Assembly: GCA_021155195.1 (NCBI GenBank)
Contig: JAJNPV010000021.1
Span: 1-64,000 of the forward strand
Source: Ohtaekwangia sp.
GTDB taxonomy: Bacteria; Bacteroidota; Bacteroidia; Cytophagales; Cyclobacteriaceae
Direction: 5' to 3'
Length of the DNA: 64,000 nt
Shown here one piece after another: positions 34,734 to 42,513 of the stretch. Position numbers and translations under genes: made by a program. Under the pieces are notes generated by a model. It saw only the letters and a list, made by a program, of their open reading frames with translations, had not been told where the DNA came from and did not search any database. How positions within the stretch are numbered: position 1 is the first letter of the stretch; the number at the start of each line of letters is the position of its first letter.

Positions 34734-37562
34734 TTATTTTACTTCTACCGTAACCTCGCTGCTCTCAGCGCTATTACTAAATTTAATTTTGTACTTGCCC
34801 TTGGTTACGTACTTTGTTACTGAAGGAGCTGGGGCAGATTTTGTTTTACCTTTTGTTGGTGTTAACACTTCATTTACCCTCAAATCCCACGTAAGTGAGT
34901 GAAAGCCAGGTGAACCAACTCCAGTAAGCGTTTGAACTAAATTATTTTTCTCATCATAAACATCTGCTTTTATAGATGCTGTAGATTTCCCAACATAATA
35001 AAGTATTGAAATCTCCGGCTCATTTACTTTCGACCACGAATATTGTTTCTTTCCCCACCGTTCACTTGCACGGATACTTTCAGGAGCAAATGCTATTATA
35101 CCTTTCGAAGTTTCCCCATCCGCTAATGCCTGAAGTGGTTTAACATCTGCAACAAAAATGCTTCTGCCATGCGTACCAATCACCAATTCATTTTCGCGTG
35201 GATGCACAATCAAATCGTAACTCGGAACATTTAAGGCTTTGTTTAGCAACGACCAGGTTGATCCGTAATCAAGACTAACAAATGTTCCCAAGTCCAATCC
35301 GCAATACAACAGTTTTGCATTTACAGGGTCTTGAATTAAAACATTGGCTACTGATTCTGGTAAATCACCTTTCAAGCTTTTCCAGGTTTTGCCATAATCA
35401 TCACTTGCATACACATAGGTTTTAAATTCGTCCTCTCGATATCCGTTTAAGGTAACAAACACAGTTGCCTCATCATGAGGAGAGGCGTTCACACTACTCA
35501 CCCATCGGTTCGCTGGCAAGCCATTAAAGATATTTTCCCAACTGCCACCCCCATTTTTACTCACCCAAAGATTTCCATCGTCTGTGCCTGCATATAGCAA
35601 CCCAAATTGTAAAGGTGATTCAGCAATTGATGAGATGGTAGAAAAAGGAACATTGCCTTGAGGTTTATTTTTTGTTAGATCATCACTAATCGCTTCCCAT
35701 GTTTCTGCTTTGTTTAAACTTCGATACAACCGCTGTGAGGCGATATAAACAATATCTGGATTATGTTGACTCAACATTATCGGTGTGCGCCAGTTCCAAC
35801 GATTAGGTGATTGACCAATATCATGTGAAGGAGTGATGCGAGTTGTTTTCGATTTATCTAACTCCAACTTAAAATAATTTCCAAACTGAAATCCGGTGTA
35901 AACCAACTTACTATTGCGTGGATCAGGTGCTACATACATTCCATCACCACCAAAAATGGCTTCCCAATGTTTTGTTTGATTAGGGACTGACTTTGAAGAA
36001 CCACGCAACACACCATTGTCCTGCAAGCCACCATAAACATTGTAAGGCGTTTCCATATCTACATTCACAGAATAGAACTGACCTACCGACATGTTATTGA
36101 TGTGCAACCAGGTATCGCCTTTGTCATAGGTTTGGTACAAGCCACCGTCATTACCCATTAACATGTGGTTGCCATCCGTTGGATTAATCCACAACGCATG
36201 ATGATCGCTATGCATAGTTCCCACAGTATCGATCTCCTCCCAATTTTTTCCACCATCTTCCGATCTTAACATCGGCACACCATAAATAAAAATGTCTTCC
36301 GTATTAGAAGGTGAAACGCGAAGCTCACCAAAATAATAACCGTATGTAAAATAGACTCCATCAATATCCGATGTGTGCGTGCGTTTCCATGATTTACCTC
36401 CATCATCCGATCGATATACTTCTGCCCCTTTGATTTTTGTATTGAATAAATCTGAGTTGGCATCAGTACCAAAATATTCAGCCAATGCCTTAGGTGCGTA
36501 TTTGCCTGCGCGTACTTCTTTTTTTACAACCTGTGCCGAATATTTAGAAGGAAACCGGCTTGCTCTTAGTAGTTCATCTAATTTTTTATTGTCAAGCTTC
36601 AAAAAATTGTCAGCACTCATTTCTTTCAAATCAGAAAGTTTCAATTTCCCATCGGCTGGTTTTTCAACTGCTTTCTTTTCTTCTTTAACTTCTTCCTGAT
36701 TATCCAAAATTGCATACACCACATTAGGTTTACTCCAGCAAACATCTAAGCCAATACGACCTACAAATTTTCCTTTTGGGAAACCTTCTGTTGAAGCAGT
36801 CCATGTTTCGCCACCATCTTCCGAACGATAAATTGCAGAACCCGCTCCATTGCCTTTAAAGTCCCATGCTTTGCGCGAACGTTCCCATGTTGCGGCTAAT
36901 AGTTGTTTTGGATTCTCCGGATTGATTACCAAATCAGAAACCCCAGTGCTGTCATTGACAAATAAAGTCTTCTTCCACGTCTTTCCACCATTTACCGATT
37001 TAAAAACACCACGATCCGGATTGGTTGAATACAACGCGCCTAATGAAGCTACCCATACCGTATTATTATCTTTTGGATCAATCAATACCCGGCTAATGTG
37101 CTGCGTTCCGGTTAACCCAATATGGCTCCAGGTCTTTCCTGCATCTGTTGTTTTATACATTCCCGAACCAGCATAACTAGAACGGCTTCCATTTTTTTCA
37201 CCCGTTCCAACATAAAGTATGTTTGGATCAGATTGCGATAATGCAAAGTCACCAATACCCATCACATCAACCTGATCAAATACAGGCTCAAAGGTTATTC
37301 CGTTGTTCTTTGTCTTGAATATTCCTCCGGAAGCATACCCCACATAAAATTCTTTCGGACTTTTCAGATTTACTTCCACATCTACAATTCTTCCCCCTTG
37401 CACGGTAGGCCCAATGTTTCGAACCGGAAATTCTTTTAGAATAGAATTTTCTTCTTTCTGCTTACGCGCTTTATAGGAAGTTTCAATTTCATTTATGCTG
37501 CTTGGTTGACTTAATACTGAAAAAGTAACAAAGAGAAATACTGGTGTAATTAATTTTTTCAT
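34734..37562 (-). CDS. Secreted sortilin/BNR-type beta-propeller protein
   Basis: The 942-residue exported protein (signal cleaved near SQP, 20) consists mainly of BNR/Asp-box repeats (SxDGGxTW: TTDAGKTW, SVNGGKTW, SEDGGETW, SDDGGKSW, SEDGGKNW, SKNGGGSW) that form one or two beta-propellers like the VPS10/sortilin N-terminal domain. Databases often label such proteins glycosyl hydrolase, but catalytic residues cannot be identified. A charged insertion of about 90 residues rich in Lys and Glu (about 288-378) interrupts the propeller. The C-terminus is a small beta domain; a canonical T9SS sorting domain is not obvious. Confidence 0.85.
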   Translation of the reverse strand: MKKLITPVFLFVTFSVLSQPSSINEIETSYKARKQKEENSILKEFPVRNIGPTVQGGRIVDVEVNLKSPKEFYVGYASGGIFKTKNNGITFEPVFDQVDVMGIGDFALSQSDPNILYVGTGEKNGSRSSYAGSGMYKTTDAGKTWSHIGLTGTQHISRVLIDPKDNNTVWVASLGALYSTNPDRGVFKSVNGGKTWKKTLFVNDSTGVSDLVINPENPKQLLAATWERSRKAWDFKGNGAGSAIYRSEDGGETWTASTEGFPKGKFVGRIGLDVCWSKPNVVYAILDNQEEVKEEKKAVEKPADGKLKLSDLKEMSADNFLKLDNKKLDELLRASRFPSKYSAQVVKKEVRAGKYAPKALAEYFGTDANSDLFNTKIKGAEVYRSDDGGKSWKRTHTSDIDGVYFTYGYYFGELRVSPSNTEDIFIYGVPMLRSEDGGKNWEEIDTVGTMHSDHHALWINPTDGNHMLMGNDGGLYQTYDKGDTWLHINNMSVGQFYSVNVDMETPYNVYGGLQDNGVLRGSSKSVPNQTKHWEAIFGGDGMYVAPDPRNSKLVYTGFQFGNYFKLELDKSKTTRITPSHDIGQSPNRWNWRTPIMLSQHNPDIVYIASQRLYRSLNKAETWEAISDDLTKNKPQGNVPFSTISSIAESPLQFGLLYAGTDDGNLWVSKNGGGSWENIFNGLPANRWVSSVNASPHDEATVFVTLNGYREDEFKTYVYASDDYGKTWKSLKGDLPESVANVLIQDPVNAKLLYCGLDLGTFVSLDYGSTWSLLNKALNVPSYDLIVHPRENELVIGTHGRSIFVADVKPLQALADGETSKGIIAFAPESIRASERWGKKQYSWSKVNEPEISILYYVGKSTASIKADVYDEKNNLVQTLTGVGSPGFHSLTWDLRVNEVLTPTKGKTKSAPAPSVTKYVTKGKYKIKFSNSAESSEVTVEVK

Positions 37563-37651
37563 GAATGAATAGTTTCTGCTAAAATAGAGAATTCCTACCT
37601 TGGCAGGGAATGTAACGCCTGCAATTATACTAACGGCTTAATAAACGTAGC

Positions 37652-38017
37652 ATGAACAACGATCCTGAGTTAAGTGGGAAATATCTTGGCACCATTTCAC
37701 AAGACTTTATAAAAGTATCTGACACACTAAAGGAAGCATCGTATCAAATCCGAAAAGCCGACTTTGACTTTCCTATTTTCGCCATTTCAAAAAAAGAACT
37801 GCCCATCGGGCAATTGTTAATCCCAAAAGAGCCCATGAATCTTACCTGGAATTACTATGCTTCGTTTCTAAATGAATTTGTTCAACGGGAATTAGTTGCA
37901 CCTGACAAAGAAGAGGAGTTTAAGAAAACCTACAAGGACCCCGATGAATTTTGTTGCTTGTTTGTAATTGATGAGGCGTTCGCCAACTTCGTTTATATTC
38001 CGTTTCCGGAGGATTAA
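37652..38017 (+). CDS. Hypothetical cytosolic protein
   Basis: This 121-residue acidic protein has no signal peptide or membrane helix. It appears to be a compact alpha/beta domain, with FPIFAISKKELPIGQLLIPK in the middle and CCLFVIDEAFANFVYIPFPED at the end. I do not recognise the family by name. Ordinary codon use and a clean ATG support a real gene. The left inverted repeat of the GxxExxY cassette begins 10 nt after its stop codon. Confidence 0.7.
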   Translation: MNNDPELSGKYLGTISQDFIKVSDTLKEASYQIRKADFDFPIFAISKKELPIGQLLIPKEPMNLTWNYYASFLNEFVQRELVAPDKEEEFKKTYKDPDEFCCLFVIDEAFANFVYIPFPED

Positions 38018-38026
38018 ATCTTTTTC

Positions 38027-38488
38027 ACGCAAAGGCGCAAAGGACGCTAAGAAACTATTTATAAATCAAAGATTATTAACAATCCTTTGTATCCCGTCTT
38101 TAATCAGTGCCTCATTGAAATTAATCAATAAACCCAATTTTATATTAGTTAACCTAAGATAGGTAAGCAATTGCTTTTGGTGCACTGGAGCAATCAACTC
38201 AATAGACTTTACTTCTACAATCACTTTACGGTCAACAATTAAATCAGTCCGAAAACCGATCTCCATTTTAGTTGATTTATAAATTACAGGTAATTCCTTT
38301 TGTCGCTCAACAAAAAGACCTTGTTGAATGAGTTCAAAATGCAAACATTCTTCATAAACAGATTCAAAAAGACCAGGCCCAAGTTCAGTATGAATCTGAA
38401 AACAAGAATTGACAATTATTTTTGAAATTTCATTCTCCGTCATTCGTGTTTGTTTAATAATTACTTTGCGTCCTTGGCGTCTTTGCGT
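38027..38488. mobile_element. Inverted-repeat-bounded GxxExxY cassette (candidate)
   Basis: A 26-nt arm at 38027-38052 (starting ACGCAAAGGCGCAAAGGACG) and its inverted partner at 38463-38488 match at 22 of 26 positions and enclose exactly one ORF, the GxxExxY gene. The right arm also encodes the last residues of thiL (TRKDAKDAK), so the cassette seems to have landed at the 3' end of thiL. No transposase is present and no target duplication was identified. Confidence 0.5.
38066..38443 (-). CDS. GxxExxY protein (PD-(D/E)XK nuclease-like)
   Basis: The 125-residue protein carries the naming motif G24-x2-E27-x2-Y30 (LGPGLFESVYEE) and a PD-(D/E)XK-like core with D67 (FRTDLIV) and E77-x-K79 (VEVKS). 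The start ATG at 38443 is preferred; the longer frame to 38506 reads through the repeat arm. Function is unknown for the family, but the fold suggests nucleic-acid cleavage or binding. It is flanked on both sides by inverted repeats, a context often seen for this family, and probably moves or spreads with them. Confidence 0.85.
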   Translation of the reverse strand: MTENEISKIIVNSCFQIHTELGPGLFESVYEECLHFELIQQGLFVERQKELPVIYKSTKMEIGFRTDLIVDRKVIVEVKSIELIAPVHQKQLLTYLRLTNIKLGLLINFNEALIKDGIQRIVNNL

Positions 38489-39519
38489 GTAATAAAATGA
38501 TTCCATCCCTGTGCTATAATAGGCACAATGGTTTCCTGTTTAGTAACCATAACATGTTGAGTAGGATCGTTGTGGATGTGACCAATGAAATGAATATCCG
38601 GATGATTCTTTATTTTTTCATAATCAGAAGGTTTGATCGTGAACAGCAATTCGTAATCTTCGCCACCATTCAGCGCGCAAGTAATCGGATCTAACTTAAA
38701 TTCGATAGCCGTGTCAAACGCACCATTATCAATAGGCACTTTGTCTTCAAATATTTTTATACCCACGTTAGATTCCTTACCCAAATGCAGCAGCTCTGAG
38801 GCAAGTCCATCCGACACATCAATCATAGAAGTAGGAACACATTCTTTTTCTCGCAATTCATGAATAATATCCATGCGTGCTTCAGGTCGCAATTGACGGC
38901 CCACCAGGTATTCATATTTTTCTAAATCTGGTTGCATGTCAGGATTAGAAAGAAAAACTTCCTTCTCACGCTCCAACACTTGCAAGCCGAGGTAAGCAGC
39001 TCCTAAATCGCCCGTTACGCAAATGATATCATTCAGTTGTGCACCACTTCGCTTTACCACTTCATCTTTTTTTACACGACCAATTACTGCAATGGAAATA
39101 ACCAATCCCGAAACGGAAGAAGTTGTATCGCCTCCAACCAAATCCACTTTATAGTTTGTGCATGCAGCATGTATACCTTCAAATAATGCATCAACGGCTT
39201 CCATAGAAAACCGATTACTGATTGCAATCGAAACGGTTATCTGCTCAGGAGTTCCATTCATGGCAGCGATATCAGAAACATTTACCGCCACCGACTTATA
39301 ACCCAAATGTTGCAAGGGCATATATGATAAATCGAAATGAACTCCTTCTAAAAGCATGTCCGTTGACAGTAACTTCAAATCATCACTTGCGGCAATTATA
39401 GCGGCATCATCGCCAATGCCTAACAAAGTTGATGGTTGAGAAACAGTGAACTTGCTTTTTATTCTTTCAATCAAGCCAAATTCCCCCAGTTTCGAGAGTT
39501 CTGTTCGTTTTTCACTCAT
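38461..39519 (-). CDS. thiL: Thiamine-monophosphate kinase
   Basis: ThiL phosphorylates thiamine monophosphate to the diphosphate cofactor. The 352-residue protein has the AIRS/PurM-like fold with GIGDDAAII (about 35-43), STDMLLEGVHFDL, VGGDTTSS, TGDLGAAYLG, MIDVSDGLASEL and NGGEDYELLF. The final ten residues (ITRKDAKDAK) are encoded by the right arm of the neighbouring inverted repeat and are probably an acquired, non-functional tail. No other thiamine genes are in the window. Confidence 0.95.
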   Translation of the reverse strand: MSEKRTELSKLGEFGLIERIKSKFTVSQPSTLLGIGDDAAIIAASDDLKLLSTDMLLEGVHFDLSYMPLQHLGYKSVAVNVSDIAAMNGTPEQITVSIAISNRFSMEAVDALFEGIHAACTNYKVDLVGGDTTSSVSGLVISIAVIGRVKKDEVVKRSGAQLNDIICVTGDLGAAYLGLQVLEREKEVFLSNPDMQPDLEKYEYLVGRQLRPEARMDIIHELREKECVPTSMIDVSDGLASELLHLGKESNVGIKIFEDKVPIDNGAFDTAIEFKLDPITCALNGGEDYELLFTIKPSDYEKIKNHPDIHFIGHIHNDPTQHVMVTKQETIVPIIAQGWNHFITRKDAKDAK

Positions 39520-39559
39520 GGTAAGTCCCGTTAATCGGTCAGTTTGTTAATTCGTCCGG

Positions 39560-39567
39560 CAAAAATA
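39560..39567 (-). promoter_or_regulatory. -7 element of thiL
   Basis: On the minus strand TATTTTTG matches TAnnTTTG, about 40 nt before the thiL start. No -33 TTG at ideal spacing was found. Confidence 0.35.
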
Positions 39568-39632
39568 CTATTTGACACGGATACCCATGACATGAATACT
39601 CATCAAGGTATCAACAACCAAATAATTGGGCT

Positions 39633-39788
39633 ATGAAAAAATTTATTGTGATGGGGTTAGCTTTATTGATGTTTGTTTCCTGTGCCACTCCAAAGGCATA
39701 TTACGAAACCAAAGAAGGAAAGCGGAAACAAAAATATTACAACGATATTCAGTTTGGCCGAAACGCCCATCCCAAGAGAAAATTCTAA
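39633..39788 (+). CDS. 51-residue lipoprotein of unknown function
   Basis: Reading ATG at 39633 to TAA at 39788 gives a 51-residue protein with a textbook lipoprotein signal: MKK, a hydrophobic stretch (FIVMGLALLMF) and a lipobox VSC with C17. The mature peptide is only 35 residues, strongly basic and tyrosine-rich (KAYYETKEGKRKQKYYNDI, then GRNAHPKRKF). A longer overlapping frame at 39626 is a shadow. It is convergent with mce and overlaps its 3' end by 4 nt. Function unknown. Confidence 0.7.
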   Translation: MKKFIVMGLALLMFVSCATPKAYYETKEGKRKQKYYNDIQFGRNAHPKRKF

Positions 39789-40189
39789 TTCGTTTTTTCC
39801 TCACAAAGTTCTATTAACACGTGATTGGTGGTTTTGGGATGTATGAAAGCTATCATTTTATTGTCAGCCCCGGCCATCGGTTTATTCGATAATAGCTCAA
39901 ATCCTTTCGAGGCCAGTTCAGCCATTTTGCTTTCAACAGGCTCGGCATCAAACGCCAAATGATGCAATCCTTCACCCCGCTTTTCAATGAACTTGGCAAT
40001 GGCCGAATCAGGCCGGGTGGCTTCAAGTAACTCAATTTTTATTCCGCCAACATCAAAAAAAGAAGTTCTTACACCTTCGCTTACAACTTCTTCAATCTTG
40101 TAGTGCGATTTGCCCAGCAGTTTGGCGAACAATTTGTTCGATGCATCCAGGTTTTTAACGGCAATGCCAATGTGTTCCAGTTTGTTCAT
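39785..40189 (-). CDS. mce: Methylmalonyl-CoA epimerase
   Basis: The 134-residue glyoxalase-fold (VOC) enzyme interconverts (R)- and (S)-methylmalonyl-CoA in propionate metabolism. The opening LEHIGIAVKNLDASNKLF gives the first metal histidine (H6), EGLHHLAFDAE the second, and KIELLEA the glutamate; HPKTTNHVLIEL closes the second half. Length and motifs fit the family. The mutase genes are not in this window. Its 3' end overlaps the small lipoprotein gene by 4 nt on the opposite strand. Confidence 0.92.
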   Translation of the reverse strand: MNKLEHIGIAVKNLDASNKLFAKLLGKSHYKIEEVVSEGVRTSFFDVGGIKIELLEATRPDSAIAKFIEKRGEGLHHLAFDAEPVESKMAELASKGFELLSNKPMAGADNKMIAFIHPKTTNHVLIELCEEKTN

Positions 40190-40213
40190 ATCGGTGTATT
40201 AAACTGATTTTGT

Positions 40214-40221
40214 TAATTTTG
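40214..40221 (+). promoter_or_regulatory. -7 element upstream of the iscA-like operon
   Basis: TAATTTTG matches TAnnTTTG and lies about 50 nt before the 140-residue hypothetical gene. A TTTG at 40181 is too far upstream to be a good -33 box. Confidence 0.35.
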
Positions 40222-40271
40222 ACTGGAAATTGGGAAACTTTTAAGGGTTTACGAAAGTTTTAAAAATCAAA

Positions 40272-40694
40272 ATGCCGAAAATTACCGTAGAATCGAGCAC
40301 CGATGTGCATGTAGAAGCTGCCCGTGTGCAACAACAGATTAAAGACCATCTGGGTCTCCGCACCAGCGACCTTATTTTTGAATATAGTATTGTTGATGGA
40401 AAGACTAAACTTGACCTGATTACTATTAATCCACGCCATAATCAGTCTTTTCTCTTTCATTCCGAAACCGGAGCTGATAAAATAGATGCCTTAAAAAAGC
40501 TTCTTGATTATGTTCAAAACAATAAGGAAAAAGAAAACTCATATACCATCCAATGGGTAGCCAAAAGCGATAATGAGTTGCATACTTCTTATTTCAGGGC
40601 CAGCAACATTCTAAATGCGCTTGAAAAATTATATTATGGTCGCGACAGGAACACTATTACCGTGTTTAGTGTTGTATTGAATCCTATATCTTAG
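40272..40694 (+). CDS. Hypothetical protein upstream of HesB/IscA gene
   Basis: The 140-residue cytosolic protein has no signal or membrane segment. The N-terminal half is a predicted alpha/beta unit (VHVEAARVQQQIKDHLGL, then LIFEYSIVDGKTKLDLITI); the C-terminal part ends YYGRDRNTITVFSVVLNP. I do not recognise a named family. The next gene, an Fe-S assembly factor, begins 6 nt after its stop, so the two are co-transcribed and a role linked to Fe-S proteins is possible but unproven. Confidence 0.75.
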   Translation: MPKITVESSTDVHVEAARVQQQIKDHLGLRTSDLIFEYSIVDGKTKLDLITINPRHNQSFLFHSETGADKIDALKKLLDYVQNNKEKENSYTIQWVAKSDNELHTSYFRASNILNALEKLYYGRDRNTITVFSVVLNPIS

Positions 40695-40700
40695 AAATTT

Positions 40701-41027
40701 ATGATAACTGTAACCGATAAAGCCAAAGAAAGAATTGTTCTTCTGCGCAAGGAAGAGGGAAAAACAACCGACCATAATATTCGGGTATCTGTAAAAGGTG
40801 GCGGTTGCTCAGGCTTAATGTATGACCTTGGGTTCGATGAGCAAATCAATCCTGCCGATCAGGTATTTGAAGATAAGGGCGTGAAAATATTAGTGGACAA
40901 AAAGAGTTTGTTGTACCTGCTCGGAACAACGTTAGATTTCTCGGATGGATTGAATGGAAAGGGATTTCAGTTTATCAATCCAAATGCATCGCGCACGTGT
41001 GGCTGTGGTGAAAGTTTCTCTATCTAG
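40701..41027 (+). CDS. HesB/IscA-family iron-sulfur assembly protein
   Basis: This 108-residue A-type carrier delivers Fe-S clusters to target enzymes. The three invariant cysteines are present: C36 in GGGCSG, and C100 and C102 in the C-terminal TCGCGESF. It could be the ErpA, IscA or SufA role; sequence alone does not separate them and no suf or isc genes are adjacent. It follows the hypothetical gene by 6 nt and is followed 4 nt later by the DUF2490 gene. Confidence 0.94.
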   Translation: MITVTDKAKERIVLLRKEEGKTTDHNIRVSVKGGGCSGLMYDLGFDEQINPADQVFEDKGVKILVDKKSLLYLLGTTLDFSDGLNGKGFQFINPNASRTCGCGESFSI

Positions 41028-41031
41028 ATTT

Positions 41032-41769
41032 TTGACTGGCTATTTTTTACAGGACTTTTATAAAAAGGGACTTGCGTGTGTCTTTTTTTTATTCCTAATA
41101 ACTCAATCATTTTCCCAATCAATTGACACGTACGAGGCAAGCTATTGGTTTCGGTATTATAATCAGCTGAAGTTTAATGCCAAATGGATCTGGCACAATG
41201 AAATAGACGAAAGGCGGCTAATTAATCCAGACCGGCAATCACAATTTTTCATTCACACCCATCTTCATTATCAGGTAACGAAAAAATTCGACTTTGCTGC
41301 GGGTTTTAATTTTAATGAAACAAAGCGGAGTAATGGTTTATTGATTTCGGAATGGAGACTGTGGCAGGAAGTTACTTACACACCAGAACTTAATATCCGA
41401 ATAAAACTTAGTTTTCGATATCGATTGGATGAACGATTTGTTCACCGATCAACAGGAAGTGATCTTGCTCCAGGATATAATTTTAATTTGCGGCACCGGG
41501 TTAGGATTCAAGCGGCCTCTTCAATAAATAAAAAGGAAAACATAACACTAAGGTTTTCTGATGAGGTAATGTTAAATTCGGGAGAAGATCTAGATTTATT
41601 TGATCAGAATAGAATTTATTTTGGTGCAGATTTTAAACTTACTAAAAAATGTTCTATCGAGGTGGGGTATGTCAACCAACTCGTGCTACGAAGCGATCGC
41701 TTAATTATGTTCAATGTCCTTCGCACAACTTTTTGGCATAAACTAAATTGGAAGAAGACCAATGGCTGA
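41032..41769 (+). CDS. DUF2490 outer membrane protein
   Basis: The mature protein is a beta-rich chain of about 215 residues with the DUF2490 pattern: YWFRYYNQLKFNAKWIWHNEIDERR, then YQVTKKFDFAAGFNFNETKR, RLWQEVTYTP and FRYRLDERF, alternating aromatic strands as in a small outer-membrane barrel. The start is uncertain. A TTG at 41032, 4 nt after the iscA-like stop, gives a sensible signal peptide (ACVFFLFLITQSFSQ); the ATG at 40954 would place 26 extra residues inside the preceding gene. Function of the family is unknown. Confidence 0.8.
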   Translation: MTGYFLQDFYKKGLACVFFLFLITQSFSQSIDTYEASYWFRYYNQLKFNAKWIWHNEIDERRLINPDRQSQFFIHTHLHYQVTKKFDFAAGFNFNETKRSNGLLISEWRLWQEVTYTPELNIRIKLSFRYRLDERFVHRSTGSDLAPGYNFNLRHRVRIQAASSINKKENITLRFSDEVMLNSGEDLDLFDQNRIYFGADFKLTKKCSIEVGYVNQLVLRSDRLIMFNVLRTTFWHKLNWKKTNG

Positions 41770-41787
41770 GGGTGAAGAATTAAGTAT

Positions 41788-42052
41788 TCAAATACGAAGT
41801 AGCGAAAGATCGAATTCAAATCCCGCAACGGAGCCTTCTCCCTTTAATTTCTTATCCAAATCACTTACAATTCTTATTTCCTTTTCGGGATAATAGAGGT
41901 AAGATGTTTTTTCTCTTGGATCAATTAGCCGGGCCGATTGCGCTCCATTCTTAATCCAGAAGTTTCATTTTATTTTGTAAATCTTCCAAAAAAATCTGAC
42001 TTGGAGCGAACTTCAATAATAAACTCAGGCAAAACTTCTTTTTCAAAATTTA
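41788..42052 (-). pseudogene. Remnant of an Uma2-family endonuclease
   Basis: The minus strand encodes, in successive frames, LPEFIIEVRSKSD, then FLEDLQNKMKLLD, then IKNGAQSARLIDPREKTSY and onward to GFEFDLSLLRI with a stop at 41788. Together these reproduce the C-terminal half of Uma2/DUF820 PD-(D/E)XK nucleases, including the EVRSxSD catalytic segment and NGAxxxxLIDP. There are two frame breaks, one at a run of seven T and one near 41950, and the N-terminal half is missing. It lies between the DUF2490 and ridA genes. Confidence 0.75.
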
Positions 42053-42058
42053 AATAGA

Positions 42059-42478
42059 CTAAATCGTGGCAATACATTTTAACTCAATGCCAATTGGCGT
42101 AGGCAATGCATTTATTTCCACTGTAGTGCGGCATGGTTGTGTTGCTTTATCAGGAAAATAGATTGCATAGATTTTATTAAACACAGCAAAATCATCCTTC
42201 ATGTTCGTGAGATACACTGTAATATCAATCAGATTCTCCCACCGCGAGCCGGACGCTTCCAAAATATGTTTCACATTACTAAATACTGAGTGACATTGTT
42301 CTTCAATGTTGTAGGCAATAATTTCTTTATTTTCATCTATCGTAACCCCAGGAATTTCAGTCGATCCTTTTTTTCTTGGACCAACGCCAGAAAGAAATAA
42401 AAGATTACCCACTTTGCGCGCATGCGGATAAGATCCTACCGGGTCAGGAGCTTGTGTAGAGTTTATTATTTCGCTCAT
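42059..42478 (-). CDS. ridA: RidA-family enamine/imine deaminase
   Basis: RidA proteins hydrolyse reactive 2-aminoacrylate and related imines. The 139-residue product (start 42478; the longer frame to 42541 overlaps the DUF4198 gene) has the family pattern: STQAPDPVGSYPHARKVGNLLFLSG, the DITVYLTNMKDDFAVFN segment, and the catalytic arginine in QPCRTTVEINALP. The insertion RKKGSTEIPGV and the GPRKKG loop resemble the 2-aminomuconate-deaminase-like branch. It follows the DUF4198 gene by 35 nt. Confidence 0.9.
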   Translation of the reverse strand: MSEIINSTQAPDPVGSYPHARKVGNLLFLSGVGPRKKGSTEIPGVTIDENKEIIAYNIEEQCHSVFSNVKHILEASGSRWENLIDITVYLTNMKDDFAVFNKIYAIYFPDKATQPCRTTVEINALPTPIGIELKCIATI

Positions 42479-42513
42479 ATTCTTTAATCTGTGAATCCGT
42501 GGCAAACAATAAT

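Noticed and set aside
39626..39817. 63-codon frame overlapping mce
   Set aside because: It is a shadow of the 51-residue lipoprotein in another frame; only the lipoprotein frame has a signal peptide and lipobox.
40954..41031. Upstream ATG for the DUF2490 protein
   Set aside because: It would lie inside the iscA-like gene and put 26 unrelated residues before the signal peptide; TTG at 41032 is more sensible.
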